A program made the translations under genes and the position numbers. Positions 46,666-55,938 of a stretch of DNA of 64,000 nt are shown here, one piece after another. The notes under the pieces were generated by a model. It was not told where the DNA came from. It ran no database searches and saw only the letters and a program-made list of their open reading frames with translations. How positions within the stretch are numbered: the stretch's first letter is position 1; each line of letters starts with the position of its first letter. This DNA is from Actinomyces sp. Marseille-P3109 (lineage in GTDB: Bacteria; Actinomycetota; Actinomycetes; Actinomycetales; Actinomycetaceae), in contig NZ_OOHN01000008.1 in the NCBI RefSeq assembly GCF_900323545.1, forward strand, positions 2,338,932 through 2,402,931, given 5' to 3'.

Positions 46666-47304
46666 ATGCGCCTCCACGTTGCCGATCATCCCCTCATCGA
46701 TCACAAGCTCTCCGTGCTGCGAGACGAGAGGACGCCGTCGGCGGTCTTCCGCCAGCTGGTGGACGAGCTCGTCACCCTGCTCGCCTACGAGGCCACCCGC
46801 GAGGTGCGCACCGAGGAGGTGGAGATCCGCACCCCCGTGGCGGTGGCGCAGTGCCGCCGTCTGGCCGATCCACGACCGATCGTGGTGCCGATCCTGCGCG
46901 CGGGCCTGGGAATGTTGGAGGGCATGACGCGCCTGCTGCCCACCGCCGAGGTCGGCTTCCTGGGGATGAAGCGCGATGAGGACACCCTGGAGGTGGAGAC
47001 CTACGCCAACCGTCTGCCCGACGACCTCTCGGGCAGGCAGTGCTTCGTCGTCGACCCCATGCTCGCCACCGGCCACACCCTCGTGGCCGCCATCGACTAC
47101 CTGCTTGAGCGCGGGGCGCGCGACGTCACCGCGCTGTGCCTCATCGCCGCTCCCGAGGGCGTCAGGACGCTCGAGGAGGCCGTCGGGGAGCGCGCGAACG
47201 TCACGGTGGTGACCGCCGGGGTCGATGAGCGGCTCAACGAGCACGCCTACATCGTGCCCGGGCTCGGCGACGCCGGGGACCGCCTCTACGGCATCGTCGA
47301 CTGA
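46666..47304 (+). CDS. upp: Uracil phosphoribosyltransferase
   Basis: Converts uracil plus PRPP to UMP in pyrimidine salvage. 212 residues, standard length. Motifs: [33 protein letters not shown], the PRPP loop [16 protein letters not shown], and uracil-binding [28 protein letters not shown]. The start ATG 46666 is preceded by TAGGATTAGGCT, a candidate -10. It may work with the uracil permease at 22485. Confidence 0.97.
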   Translation: MRLHVADHPLIDHKLSVLRDERTPSAVFRQLVDELVTLLAYEATREVRTEEVEIRTPVAVAQCRRLADPRPIVVPILRAGLGMLEGMTRLLPTAEVGFLGMKRDEDTLEVETYANRLPDDLSGRQCFVVDPMLATGHTLVAAIDYLLERGARDVTALCLIAAPEGVRTLEEAVGERANVTVVTAGVDERLNEHAYIVPGLGDAGDRLYGIVD

Positions 47305-47411
47305 ATCCTCAGCTGACCGATACACTGCCTGCCCCTCGAACAACAACGAGTCGGGTGCTGATGGCCTGACTCCGCGGTATGCCGCCGTAAAGTCCGTTAG
47401 GCTCGGGAGCC

Positions 47412-49427
47412 ATGACGACGGGGCACTCACCTTCTTCCGCGGACTACGACGCGACGACGGCACTCAGCAGGTTCGCCTCGCCGCAGGACCTTGAGCGGAT
47501 CGCCGCCACCCGTCCCGACCTGCACTCGATCCTGGCGACCAACCCGTCGATCCCGCCCCAGGTCCGCGCGATGCTGGAGCGGTCCGACGACGTCGTCGTC
47601 CAGGAGGTGCTGGCGCGCCAGGCCGGGCGGGGCGCGCCCCAGTCCGCCGGGGTCGCGCCGCCCGCGCAGCCGGGACAGCCGCAGGCCCCCGGCCAGATCG
47701 CCCCGATGGCGCCGACGATGGCGGTGGGGCCCCAATCGCAGCAGGCGGCCTCCGCCGGCTCCGGCTACGGGCAGACATCCCAAGGCTATGGCAGCGTCCA
47801 GCCGACGACGCCCGGGGCGGTACCGCAGGGGGCCTCGACCCAGGGGGCCGCGCCTCAGGGGTACGGATATGGGGCGGTCGCCCAGCCCCAGCAGAGCCCG
47901 CTCCTGCAGGACCCGTCTCAGGTGGCGCAGCCCATCGCCCTGCCGCCACCCTCCCGGCACTACTCGGCTCCGTCGATGCAGTCGGCCGCCCAGCACGTGG
48001 ATCAGCAGCCCGCGATGCCGCCCGGGGTACGGATCGGCGTGCTGCCGGGGCAGGCACAGGGCCAGAGTCAGGGCCAGTTCGCCGCACCAGCGTATGGCGC
48101 ACCGATGTACGCGCCACCGGCCCAGCCTCGGAGGAGGCGGGGCCTCACGGTGCTCGCGATTGTTCTGCCGATTGCCCTGCTCCTGACCGGAGGCGGCGTG
48201 ACCGCCTGGTACTTCCTGTGGCGGAGCGACGTCTCCTCGTCCTCTCCGTTCGTGACCCCATCGGAGGCCTGGGTCAACGGCGCGGACAAGGCATGGAGCG
48301 TCGATGTCGCAGCCAACAAGGAGCCCTACGTGGCCGGCCATCATTTCCTCACGCTCGACAGGTCCGACGGCACTCTGACCGGCTACACCGCGTTGGGAAA
48401 CAATATGAAGGAGGCATGGCAGACCACCCTCGACGACGAGGACCTGAGCTCCCCCTATGGCCCCGCCCCCAGTTTTCAGAGCTGGGGTGACAACACACTC
48501 GTCTACAAGTCCACGCTCATCGACCTTCAGTCCGGCGACACCTCGTCAGCCCCCTGGGGCGATGAGAAGTCGGCGATCATCGCCGACGACATCGCCATCT
48601 CCTGCAAGGCGAGTGACAAGTGCACCGCCTGGGACTCCCAGAAGCAGCAGAAGTGGACGCGTGAGATCCCTGGGGCGGGAGAGATGTCCTCCTCCACCTT
48701 CTATAACAACCAATCCATCCTCACCAGGGGAAACCAGCGCTACACCTGGCTGTACAACGTCATCATCAACATCGACAGCGGGGAGACGCTCATTCTGGGC
48801 GGAGACTCCAAGGCCGACCCCGACCTCATGAGCATCTCCTTCAAGGACGGCTGGGGGACCTTCGAGAAGGACGAGGATTCCGACTCGGATTCGGACTCGT
48901 CACTGAAAACTCAGTACGAGGCAACGATGTACGACTTCAAGGGCAAGAAGCAGAGCAGCTACACTGTGACCTTCGCAGCGGGAGAGAGGGTTGTCCTGAG
49001 CGAGGAGGAACTCCTTACCGCCGAGGAGTACCGCACCTATTTCAAGGACCAGGACTACAGCGAGGCCAAGCTGACAGCAACAGCTGACAAAAAAGGATGC
49101 ATCACCAAGCTCAGCCCGAAGAAGGGCAAGTCCATCAGCGTCCCTCAACCCAAGGACAGCGGCGGTTCCTCCTATGACTCGGACTCTCCCACGTGCGCGT
49201 CCGGTGCGACGGATTCTCGGAACGGCGGCGTCGTCAAGCTGACCACGTGGAACCGCGGGGACGTCAACTCGATACAGATGCTCATGAACGTCAAGACCGG
49301 CCGGGAGATCGCCTTCAGCGGGATCGATTGGAAGAGCGGGGACTCGCTCATCATCGCGACACCCGACCTCGTCATCGGCTACGACAAGGACGACGGGAAG
49401 GTCATCGGCTTCAAGCCCGAATCCTGA
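47412..49427 (+). CDS. Membrane-anchored protein with N-terminal variant LRR domain
   Basis: 671 residues. Residues 10-75 resemble the actinobacterial variant-leucine-rich-repeat domain (ASPQDLERIAATRPDLHSIL, ATNPSIPPQVRAMLERSDD). A Gln/Pro/Gly-rich cytoplasmic stretch to about 235, one membrane helix (LTVLAIVLPIALLLTGGGVTAWYF), and an extracytoplasmic domain of about 400 residues follow. That domain is Asp/Ser/Lys-rich with paired Cys and may be beta-propeller-like. An acidic run DSDSDSDSS is at about 497. No enzymatic motif. The role is unknown; the layout suggests sensing across the membrane or at the septum. Confidence 0.75.
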   Translation: MTTGHSPSSADYDATTALSRFASPQDLERIAATRPDLHSILATNPSIPPQVRAMLERSDDVVVQEVLARQAGRGAPQSAGVAPPAQPGQPQAPGQIAPMAPTMAVGPQSQQAASAGSGYGQTSQGYGSVQPTTPGAVPQGASTQGAAPQGYGYGAVAQPQQSPLLQDPSQVAQPIALPPPSRHYSAPSMQSAAQHVDQQPAMPPGVRIGVLPGQAQGQSQGQFAAPAYGAPMYAPPAQPRRRRGLTVLAIVLPIALLLTGGGVTAWYFLWRSDVSSSSPFVTPSEAWVNGADKAWSVDVAANKEPYVAGHHFLTLDRSDGTLTGYTALGNNMKEAWQTTLDDEDLSSPYGPAPSFQSWGDNTLVYKSTLIDLQSGDTSSAPWGDEKSAIIADDIAISCKASDKCTAWDSQKQQKWTREIPGAGEMSSSTFYNNQSILTRGNQRYTWLYNVIINIDSGETLILGGDSKADPDLMSISFKDGWGTFEKDEDSDSDSDSSLKTQYEATMYDFKGKKQSSYTVTFAAGERVVLSEEELLTAEEYRTYFKDQDYSEAKLTATADKKGCITKLSPKKGKSISVPQPKDSGGSSYDSDSPTCASGATDSRNGGVVKLTTWNRGDVNSIQMLMNVKTGREIAFSGIDWKSGDSLIIATPDLVIGYDKDDGKVIGFKPES

Positions 49428-49488
49428 GGCAACATGGCCGGGCGCATTCCCGGCCGAACGGGGACATCTCACGCGTACGGGTACGGTC

Positions 49489-49518
49489 GGTTCTGGTAGT
49501 GCATCCACCACCAGAACC
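49489..49518. terminator. Hairpin between convergent genes
   Basis: GGTTCTGGT (49489-49497) pairs with ACCAGAACC (49510-49518), 12-base loop, between the stops at 49427 and 49534. Confidence 0.65.
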
Positions 49519-49533
49519 CGCCAGTTGGTGACG

Positions 49534-50640
49534 TTAGTGGTGCAGCTCAAGCAGCTGCTCCAGAATGGACACCACCGCACCGGGGCGCGAGGGGACGCGG
49601 ACCGTCCGCCTCCTCGCCCTGACCTCTTCCAGGCCGTCCCCGACGATGACACCGATGTCTGCCGCGCGGATCATCGCCACCTCGTTGGCGTCGTTGCCTA
49701 CCGCGACCCACGTGGAGACGGGCCGGTGGCGAAGGCCCGGCGTCTGCCCCATGACGGCCGTCCTTCCTGAGGTATCCGCCCATCCCGAGGCGGCCAGCTC
49801 CTCCTCGCCGGTCGGCAGCCTCATGCAGACGCTCTTGTCCACCCCTGCCGCGCAGACGTCGACCACGCCGTCCTCATGCGGGTAAGCGACGACGCCGTCG
49901 AGGCGCAGTCCCAGCAAGTCCTGGAGAGTGTCCGCGGGCTCTGGGCCGCCCGTCTCCTGCGCGCCAGCAGCCCTCGTACCCGACGCTCCCTGTAGCGGAT
50001 CGGCAATCCTCTGCCTGATGATGTCCTGCCCCGCACGGCCCTGGTACCTCCTGCTGACGACCGTCACCTTGAGCACGTCCTCAGTCGGCACCTGCGCCGG
50101 GTCGGTGTACCACTTGCCATCCGGGTAGTCCCGCATGTGCTCCAGGCCGTCCCAGAGGCCCGGTGCCGTCTCGGAGTCTTGGCCGCCCCTTCGCCGGGTC
50201 TCCTTCTCTGCCGCTGCCCCTGGAGACGCAGCGACATCTGAGACCGCTGCAGACACCGCCCGTGACGACGGCTCTGCGAGAGGATCATGCCCTGCCAGTG
50301 CGGTGAAAGAGTGGCCCTGGTCCACGTAGAGGGGCATGCCCGCGCGGAAGGCGGCGTCCACGACGGCGCGAACGTGATCCGCACTCATGGGGTAGCGCCT
50401 CTCCTTGTCTCCTAGGCACAAGAGAGCCCCGTTGAGGCAGACCGATCCTTCCAGGCAGGTCACGGCGTCCCCCAGTACCTCGACCATTCCTCGGGGCGCA
50501 CGCGAGGTCGCCACGATGACCGAAATGTCCTCACATCCCGCGGCCCGCCTGAGAAAGGGGGCCAGCCGTGGATCGGCGACTCCGCCGAAGACGACGGTCC
50601 CGTCCAGGTCTGTCACCACGCCCACCGGGCCGCTCAGCAT
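49534..50640 (-). CDS. HAD-superfamily hydrolase (Cof-like)
   Basis: 368 residues, likely a phosphatase. Motif I is VTDLDGTVVFGG (both catalytic Asp), motif II IVATSRAPRG, and motif IV VGNDANEVAMIRAADIGV typical of Cof/IIB HADs. A cap domain of about 200 residues separates them; it contains a low-complexity stretch (VSAAVSDVAASPGAAAEKETRRR) that may be an insertion. Its ATG overlaps the upstream NUDIX stop by 7 bases. Substrate unknown; last gene of an overlapping operon. Confidence 0.86.
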   Translation of the reverse strand: MLSGPVGVVTDLDGTVVFGGVADPRLAPFLRRAAGCEDISVIVATSRAPRGMVEVLGDAVTCLEGSVCLNGALLCLGDKERRYPMSADHVRAVVDAAFRAGMPLYVDQGHSFTALAGHDPLAEPSSRAVSAAVSDVAASPGAAAEKETRRRGGQDSETAPGLWDGLEHMRDYPDGKWYTDPAQVPTEDVLKVTVVSRRYQGRAGQDIIRQRIADPLQGASGTRAAGAQETGGPEPADTLQDLLGLRLDGVVAYPHEDGVVDVCAAGVDKSVCMRLPTGEEELAASGWADTSGRTAVMGQTPGLRHRPVSTWVAVGNDANEVAMIRAADIGVIVGDGLEEVRARRRTVRVPSRPGAVVSILEQLLELHH

Positions 50641-51056
50641 TGACCACGCATCCTTGCAATATCAGGAATCACCCTGCTCTGAAAGGTGGACCCATCACCT
50701 GGCGAGCAGGTCACGGGGACCCACTCTACGGCCTCGATCTCAGAGCGAGGGACCGGGTCGCCCACAATATCGCACATGTAGACGAATAGGGTGATCATCC
50801 TGCTCCGGTCGAAGATGGAGACGTCATCGTAGGCACCAAAGTAGGTGGCCGACACCAACGAGACCCCGAGCTCCTCATCAAGCTCACGGCCGAGGCAGGC
50901 GACATGCGACTCCCCCCTCTCCAGCTTGCCTCCAGGAGAAATGAGGTCGGTCGTACCACGCTTGCGGACAAGCAACACGCTATTCCCGCGGAGAACGACC
51001 GCAGCACACTTGACAATTGGCGAACTCTCCCCCATGTCACGCTTATCACGTCGCAC
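50634..51056 (-). CDS. NUDIX hydrolase
   Basis: 140 residues from GTG 51056, chosen because AAGGAGGG lies about 10 bases upstream; it overlaps the transporter stop by 11 bases. The complete NUDIX box is GGKLERGESHVACLGRELDE followed by ELGV, fitting Gx5Ex7REUxEExGU. The neighbouring segment CAAVVLRGNSVLLVRKRGTTD is typical. It hydrolyses a nucleoside diphosphate linked to another moiety. Part of the HAD/NUDIX/DMT operon. Confidence 0.92.
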   Translation of the reverse strand: MRRDKRDMGESSPIVKCAAVVLRGNSVLLVRKRGTTDLISPGGKLERGESHVACLGRELDEELGVSLVSATYFGAYDDVSIFDRSRMITLFVYMCDIVGDPVPRSEIEAVEWVPVTCSPGDGSTFQSRVIPDIARMRGQC

Positions 51057-51936
51057 CCGCTCCCTCCCTCCTTGAGCGGCGAATGTAGTGCATATTGAGG
51101 CCGATGATCGCCCCGATGACCACCGACCCACCTACGAGTGAGGCCGCCCCGGGATTCTCACGGAAGAACAGCCACACCCACACCGGGCCCAGCACCGTCT
51201 CCGCCAACACGAAGATCGCCACATGGTGCACGGGCAGGAACTTCGGCCCAACCGATAAGCAGACCAGACCGACCGGCATGACCACGAAGCCCTCGGCTAC
51301 CAGAGGCAGCCACGAGGATGACTCGTCAGGAGCCTCGACCCCATGCAGAAGGGCGGCAGCGGCGATTGCGCACAGCGCCCCGCCGACGGCAGTGGTGAGG
51401 AAGGGGCTGGAGCGGCGTCTGGAGGAGCATACGAAACCACCGCTCATCGACACGGCAGCCAGCAGGGCCAGCAGTTCCCCCCGACCTGCGGCGCTGGACA
51501 GCTGTGAAGCGAAGATGACCGTCATACCGGCCAGCGACGCCAGGATCGCCAGGACCGTCGGCCGGTCGATGCTGGCCCGGAGAAACACTCGTCCCAGAAC
51601 TGCCGACCATACCGGCATGGTCGCCATGATAAAAAGCGTGTTAGCGACGGAAGTGCTCTCGATGGAGTACACGAACGCCACCGATGCCATCCCGAACATC
51701 AGTCCGTTACCCCAAGCAGCCCACTCGTTGTCCCAGCGTTGCTTTACTCCAGCAACGTGGCAGACTCCTGCCGCCAGCACCATGGCAGCGCATATCAGCA
51801 CGCCGCGCCACAACGACAACACCCCGGCCGGCTGATCTACAGCACGGATGAGGGCTGCATCGAAGGACATGAGCAGGACCCCGCCGAGCACCACCACCGC
51901 GCCCTGAGCGTATCGGTTATCTAGTATTTCCGGCAT
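51046..51936 (-). CDS. EamA/DMT-family transporter
   Basis: 296 residues with ten predicted helices and the duplicated EamA domain (first half ending near VFLRASIDRPTVLAILASLAGMTVI, second ending VFVLAETVLGPVWVWLFFRENPG-like). GGAAGGA lies 8 bases before the ATG, inside the preceding open frame, so translation is coupled. Probably a metabolite exporter or importer linked to the NUDIX/HAD pair. Stop overlaps the NUDIX start. Confidence 0.88.
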   Translation of the reverse strand: MPEILDNRYAQGAVVVLGGVLLMSFDAALIRAVDQPAGVLSLWRGVLICAAMVLAAGVCHVAGVKQRWDNEWAAWGNGLMFGMASVAFVYSIESTSVANTLFIMATMPVWSAVLGRVFLRASIDRPTVLAILASLAGMTVIFASQLSSAAGRGELLALLAAVSMSGGFVCSSRRRSSPFLTTAVGGALCAIAAAALLHGVEAPDESSSWLPLVAEGFVVMPVGLVCLSVGPKFLPVHHVAIFVLAETVLGPVWVWLFFRENPGAASLVGGSVVIGAIIGLNMHYIRRSRREGAGAT

Positions 51937-52148
51937 CTGATCAGTCCTTCCAGGTCGCGGCAGAAGGCCTCGGTAGCATCGACCCAGGAGTCATCCTTGC
52001 ACCCCAGGCTCGAGTACGAGTAGCGAATGATTCCCTGACGCCTGAAATACTTGGCGCTGGGTGGAAGCTCTCGTGCCATCACGTCCGCGCCGGCCCCTCT
52101 TCTGGACATCCTGACCGCCGCCATGGGGAGCATAGGCGCCAACGACAC
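51921..52148 (-). pseudogene. Probable 3' remnant of a gene upstream of the DMT transporter
   Basis: A 75-codon frame whose last part reads like a real protein end (FRRQGIIRYSYSSLGCKDDS, WVDATEAFCRDLEGLI) and overlaps the transporter start by 16 bases with a shared Shine-Dalgarno. The N-terminal portion is short, and DNA beyond 52148 turns sharply AT-rich with a different gene. I read it as the truncated 3' end of a former first gene of the operon. The family is not recognised. Confidence 0.5.
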
Positions 52149-52152
52149 ACCC

Positions 52153-52518
52153 TCAAATACGAAGAGCCACTTGTCTCACAATTATTGATTTCGCTTCAAT
52201 GTGACTATTTCCTTCGTGAAGAAGCTTGCAACGCAACGAATAGCACATATCGCCGTTGAAGTACGATTCAGACACCTCACCCTCAGGAGTGAACTTTTTA
52301 GCTTAGTTGACGAGGATGTGGCCATTAAACCAAGCCACGTATCGTTTAGTCGACCTCTTTCGACACTCTGGATATTCGACAAGTCCACAGATGTCCGGGA
52401 TTTTCAGAGCCAAAGCTAACGCAGCACGGTAATGACCCGAGTCAAGACAGCGACGCACTTCAGAAATAATGTCATCCATAATGATCCCCATATCTTCAAT
52501 GCAGTGCTGGCAACACAT
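52153..52518 (-). pseudogene. AT-rich conserved gene broken by one in-frame TAA
   Basis: Read from about ATG 52479: MDDIISEVRRCLDSGHYRAA, LALALKIPDICGLVEYPE, KRYVAWFNGHILVN, then TAA (52305-52303), then in the same frame AKKFTPEGEVSESYFNGDMC, YSLRCKLLHEGNSHIEA and a terminal TGA at 52153. The two parts together match a widespread uncharacterised family (AALxLALxIPDICG, YxxWF, CYxLRCxxLHEG) found on mobile or low-GC DNA. One nonsense change therefore kills a recognisable gene. Base composition is far from the neighbours, implying transfer. Confidence 0.75.
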
Positions 52519-52744
52519 AGAATGATTGGCAAACTTTGCCTTTCAGACCCAATCACTTGAGCTGTGCCTTGAGGGTAGCACTGCGACGGCGGGAGACTCA
52601 AGACCCAAATTTGAGCCTCAAAAACCATCAGTCTAAAATTAATGAAGCTTTCACGTTAAACTCCATTATTCCGAACGAACTTATTTTGCGTTAATTTCAG
52701 TTGAACTAATCCCATTAAACTTCACGTCGATTACTCATTATTTT
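52519..52744. other. AT-rich non-coding stretch
   Basis: About 225 bases, very AT-rich for this genome (TTAATTTCAGTTGAACTAAT, CTCATTATTTTTCAATC). It lies after the response-regulator stop and before the broken gene. It is likely part of the same acquired segment; the T-rich end may help terminate the two-component operon. Confidence 0.55.
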
Positions 52745-53434
52745 TCAATCACCCTTGTACCAGGCGACGGCGATTTGGACGCGGTCGCGCAGGTGGAGCT
52801 TGGCCAGGATGCGACTGACGTTGCGGCGCACGGAGGCGGGCTGCAGCACGAGCCGCTCGGCAATCTCCTCGTTCGACATCCCCTCCGCGATGAGCCGGGC
52901 CACGTCGAACTCCCTGGGCGTGAGTGCCCCGAACCTCTCCCGCAGCTCCTCGCGCTGCGCACCGGACAGCGCCCGCGGAACCCCTCGCGCGATGAGCTCC
53001 TTGGTGACGCGCGGCGTAAGCACCGCATCACCCTGCGCCACCGCCCGCACCGCCTGAGCCAGCTGCGCCGCGCGCACGTCCTTGAGCAGAAACCCCGACG
53101 CCCCCACCTCCAACGCCCCGAAGGCGTAGTCGTCCTCGTCGTAGGTGGTCAGCACCAGCACCTTCACCGTCGGGAACCGCCGCGCCATCGCCCGGGTCGC
53201 GCTGATCCCGTCCATGCCCGGCATGCGCACATCCATGAGCACGACGTCGGGCAGCCCCGACGACCGGTTCAGCTGCTCCAGGACCTCCAGCGCCTCCTGC
53301 CCGTCACCGGCCTCACCCACCACGCGCAGGTCCGGAGCCTTGCGGATCATGAGCGCCAGCCCCAGGCGCGCGTAGCGCTGGTCGTCCACGATCATGACCG
53401 ACGTCGGCCTCAACCCCTCCGATTCCACGCCCAT
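52745..53434 (-). CDS. NarL/LuxR-family response regulator
   Basis: 229 residues: receiver (VMIVDDQRYARLGLALMIRK, VVLMDVRMPGMDG with the phospho-acceptor Asp, VLVLTTYDEDDY, GFLLKDV) and LuxR-type DNA-binding domain (LTPREFDVARLIAEGMSNEE, IAERLVLQPASVRRNVSRIL). The product is of normal length and overlaps no neighbour. It follows its kinase by 3 bases and is probably translated with it. Likely regulates the FtsX/ATPase exporter at 56097-58276. Confidence 0.93.
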   Translation of the reverse strand: MGVESEGLRPTSVMIVDDQRYARLGLALMIRKAPDLRVVGEAGDGQEALEVLEQLNRSSGLPDVVLMDVRMPGMDGISATRAMARRFPTVKVLVLTTYDEDDYAFGALEVGASGFLLKDVRAAQLAQAVRAVAQGDAVLTPRVTKELIARGVPRALSGAQREELRERFGALTPREFDVARLIAEGMSNEEIAERLVLQPASVRRNVSRILAKLHLRDRVQIAVAWYKGD

Positions 53435-53437
53435 GCC

Positions 53438-54730
53438 TCAGCCCTCACCGCGAGTTCTCGGCACCGTCGCCGTCACCAGCCAGCCGCCGTCGGACTCGGG
53501 CCCCCAGTCCAGCGATCCTCCCGCCACCTCGATCCGGTCCCGCAGCCGCGGCAGGCCGGTCCCCTCCGCAGACCCACCACGGCAGCCGTCGTCTTCCCCG
53601 CCACTGTCACCCGAGGCGCCGTCGTTGCGAACCGTCACCGTCACCGCCGACTCGCCGTGGTCCCAGGACACCTGCACCTGCGACAGCACCGGGGCGTGCC
53701 GTACCGCGTTGGTGAGCGCCTCCCGGGTGAGCGCGAAGCACAGGTCGGCCTGGGCTTCGTCGTCGGCCCGCTGCCCGGTCTCGGTGAAGACGACCGTGAC
53801 GCCCAGCGACCGGACCCTGCCGACGACGCTCCTGATCTCATCCCAGGACCGGCACCCGGCGCCGTCCCGGTTCGGTGAGTCCCCGCCGTCGGCCAAGGCC
53901 CTGACCGCCCGGCGCGTCTGCTCCAGGCACTCCCGGGCCACCTCGTTGATGCCACCGAGCGCCTCATCGACCTCCGGGTCGGCGCTGCCGGCCAACCCCT
54001 CGGACAGAGCGATGATCGTGGTCAGGCCGTGCCCCACGGAGTCGTGCAGCTCCGCGGCGATACCGGCCCGGCTCACCGCGCGGTCGCGCTCGGCCCGAAG
54101 CACCCGGAAGCGCTCCCGCTCGGCTTTGGCGTCGGCTTGCGCCGCCCGCCAGTTCGCGACGCTGCGCGCAAGCATCGCCGCGATGGCCGTCATCAGGACG
54201 GCGACCACCTGGCTGAGCCACTCCTCCATCAGGATCCCGGGCGGGGCCACCAGGACGGCGCTGGCCGTCGCCATGAGACAGGCCGCACCGATGACCGCGA
54301 GGTGCTGCCACAGCGGGAGCCGGCTCACCGCGCTCCCCAGCGCCACCAGCACCGGGACGAGGAAGAAGTTGTTGAGCCCCAGTGCCGAGGCCGCCACGTA
54401 CACGGCGCACTCGGTCAGGAAGACCGCCAGCGGGTGCCTGCGCCGCGCAGTCAGGAGCGCCGTCGACCCAATGGCCGCCAGGATGAGAACCGTGAATCCG
54501 ATTCTGGTCGGGGCGATCCCCCCAACCAGGCCGCCGTCGCCGACGCGGCCGGTCAGCACCGCGCTGCCGATCATGCCGCCCTGGTAGGTGGCGCACAGGA
54601 TGAGAAGCAGCGTGGACAGGATGCCGGGGCCGGCCTGCGCAGGCGCCGGCTGGCGCACCCACTCCCCCAGCGTCCGCCAGGTGTTCCTCAGCCTCATCGC
54701 CGACGACGAGCCGCGCTCTTCACCGGACAC
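53438..54730 (-). CDS. NarL-type sensor histidine kinase
   Basis: 430 residues. Five or six membrane helices occupy residues 35-190. The HisKA_3 region is RAGIAAELHDSVGHGLTTII (phospho-acceptor His in LHD). The HATPase shows LTREALTNAVRHAPVLSQVQ, a degenerate-looking G region VRNDGASGDSGGEDD with an acidic Gly-rich insertion, then GTGLPRLRDRIEVAGGSLDW. Start ATG 54730 precedes a basic leader; MRLRNTWRTL at residue 12 is an alternative. Operon with the response regulator. Confidence 0.9.
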   Translation of the reverse strand: MSGEERGSSSAMRLRNTWRTLGEWVRQPAPAQAGPGILSTLLLILCATYQGGMIGSAVLTGRVGDGGLVGGIAPTRIGFTVLILAAIGSTALLTARRRHPLAVFLTECAVYVAASALGLNNFFLVPVLVALGSAVSRLPLWQHLAVIGAACLMATASAVLVAPPGILMEEWLSQVVAVLMTAIAAMLARSVANWRAAQADAKAERERFRVLRAERDRAVSRAGIAAELHDSVGHGLTTIIALSEGLAGSADPEVDEALGGINEVARECLEQTRRAVRALADGGDSPNRDGAGCRSWDEIRSVVGRVRSLGVTVVFTETGQRADDEAQADLCFALTREALTNAVRHAPVLSQVQVSWDHGESAVTVTVRNDGASGDSGGEDDGCRGGSAEGTGLPRLRDRIEVAGGSLDWGPESDGGWLVTATVPRTRGEG

Positions 54731-54855
54731 CAGCGTCCCTCCCTCCCCGTTGCGTCCGTACCCTACGCCCCGAGATCTGAACCCCGGCCGCAGTCAGCAG
54801 GCCGCAAGGCACAGTCGCGGCAAACACCGAATAACACGAGACAATTTCCGACGCC

Positions 54856-55443
54856 TCAGAGTGTCAGCTCCTGACGGCAAGCAGTAACGAAGGCATTCAG
54901 TTCCTCTTTCTCGAGGCGGGTGAGCAGGTCGTTGACAGACCATCGAGGCCCTTTACGACCAGTCCGGGATACCACTGTTGTGAACACGTTCCGAACCGCC
55001 TCGGGATACAGCCCCAGCACATCGAGAAGAAACTCGTCTGGAGATTGGGTGAACAACTCACCAGGAAGAGCGGCATCGTCGAAGTCCTTGAGGTTGAACG
55101 TGACGATGACGTCCGCGCGTCCCATGAGAGCCGCTGCGACGACGTGCCGGTCGCCAGGATCCGGAAGTCTGGGGACCGAGGGTAGAAGAGTCTCCCAACC
55201 CTGCACCTGGGCATCTGGCAGCGCCAGGTTCATCCGCCGCCGAAGTCGTTTGACGTAGCCACGGGACTCCTCCTCATCCCTATCGCGCAAGGCGTGCAGC
55301 CGAAGTACTGTTCTCTCAACCTCCTCCTCAATCTTCTCGCTCCACAAAGGCCTATAGACCTTCCGTACAGCAATCTCAAGAAGAACGTCTCGCAGTGTGC
55401 TGGGGACCAGCACACAGGCATCAAGTACTGCGGAAAACGCCAT
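54856..55443 (-). CDS. PIN-domain ribonuclease toxin
   Basis: 195 residues. PIN features: VLDACVLVPSTLRDVLLEIA (first acidic residue), the middle Glu-rich helix EKIEEEVERTVLRL, and LPDPGDRHVVAAALMGRADVIVTFNLKDF with the C-terminal acidic residues. It begins 3 bases past the stop of an HTH protein, the standard antitoxin-toxin order of PIN modules with an excisionase-like partner. Predicted to cleave RNA when unneutralised. Slightly lower GC than neighbours. Confidence 0.88.
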   Translation of the reverse strand: MAFSAVLDACVLVPSTLRDVLLEIAVRKVYRPLWSEKIEEEVERTVLRLHALRDRDEEESRGYVKRLRRRMNLALPDAQVQGWETLLPSVPRLPDPGDRHVVAAALMGRADVIVTFNLKDFDDAALPGELFTQSPDEFLLDVLGLYPEAVRNVFTTVVSRTGRKGPRWSVNDLLTRLEKEELNAFVTACRQELTL

Positions 55444-55446
55444 CGG

Positions 55447-55938
55447 TCAGTCCTGGGAGCGGAGATCCTTGAGGACTTGGCGAGCCTCGACGGGGTCATC
55501 GTCGTAGGCGCCCATCGCCTGAGCGTCGGCCACCATGTCCGACAGGGCCTCATTCGCCGCCCGACGCTGACGCTCACGGAATTCCAGCACGTCAGTGAGG
55601 AACAAGCGACGATGCCGTCTGACCTTCTCAAACGGGATCTCGCCGGCCTCCAACATCCTGACCAGCGTCGGCCGCGAGATGCCCAGCATGTCAGCCGCCT
55701 CCTGGGTCGTCAGACGTTGATCCTGCGGCGCCACCGTCACGGCCAATCCTCGACGCATCGCATCCACGACCTGAAGAAGGGCCTCAGCCACCGCGGGAGG
55801 GAGGTCAATCGTCTCACCATTGACGGTCAGCCGGGGCGTCGCACCGGAGGATGCCTCCAGTTCCGTCACTATCTCGGCAAAATGCCCGGCGACATCCTCC
55901 TCAGGAAGGTAGGTCTTGCTCTCAATCGTCACGGTCAT
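55447..55938 (-). CDS. Excisionase-like HTH antitoxin
   Basis: 163 residues from ATG 55938. The DNA-binding part is LTTQEAADMLGISRPTLVRM, LEAGEIPFEKVRRHRRLFLTDV, a MerR/excisionase-type helix-turn-helix. The N-terminal 85 residues (VNGETIDLPPAVAEALLQVV) resemble the segment found before this domain in chromosomal PIN antitoxins. The acidic tail (YDDDPVEARQVLKDLRSQD) probably wraps the toxin. Upstream DNA near 55950-56010 holds GTTTTGAGCGATTTGAG-like repeats, probable autoregulatory sites. Confidence 0.85.
   Translation of the reverse strand: MTVTIESKTYLPEEDVAGHFAEIVTELEASSGATPRLTVNGETIDLPPAVAEALLQVVDAMRRGLAVTVAPQDQRLTTQEAADMLGISRPTLVRMLEAGEIPFEKVRRHRRLFLTDVLEFRERQRRAANEALSDMVADAQAMGAYDDDPVEARQVLKDLRSQD

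Noticed and set aside
52182..52388. 68-codon minus-strand frame in the AT-rich patch as an independent gene
   Set aside because: It is a shifted reading of the broken conserved gene at 52153-52518, whose true frame shows the family motifs.
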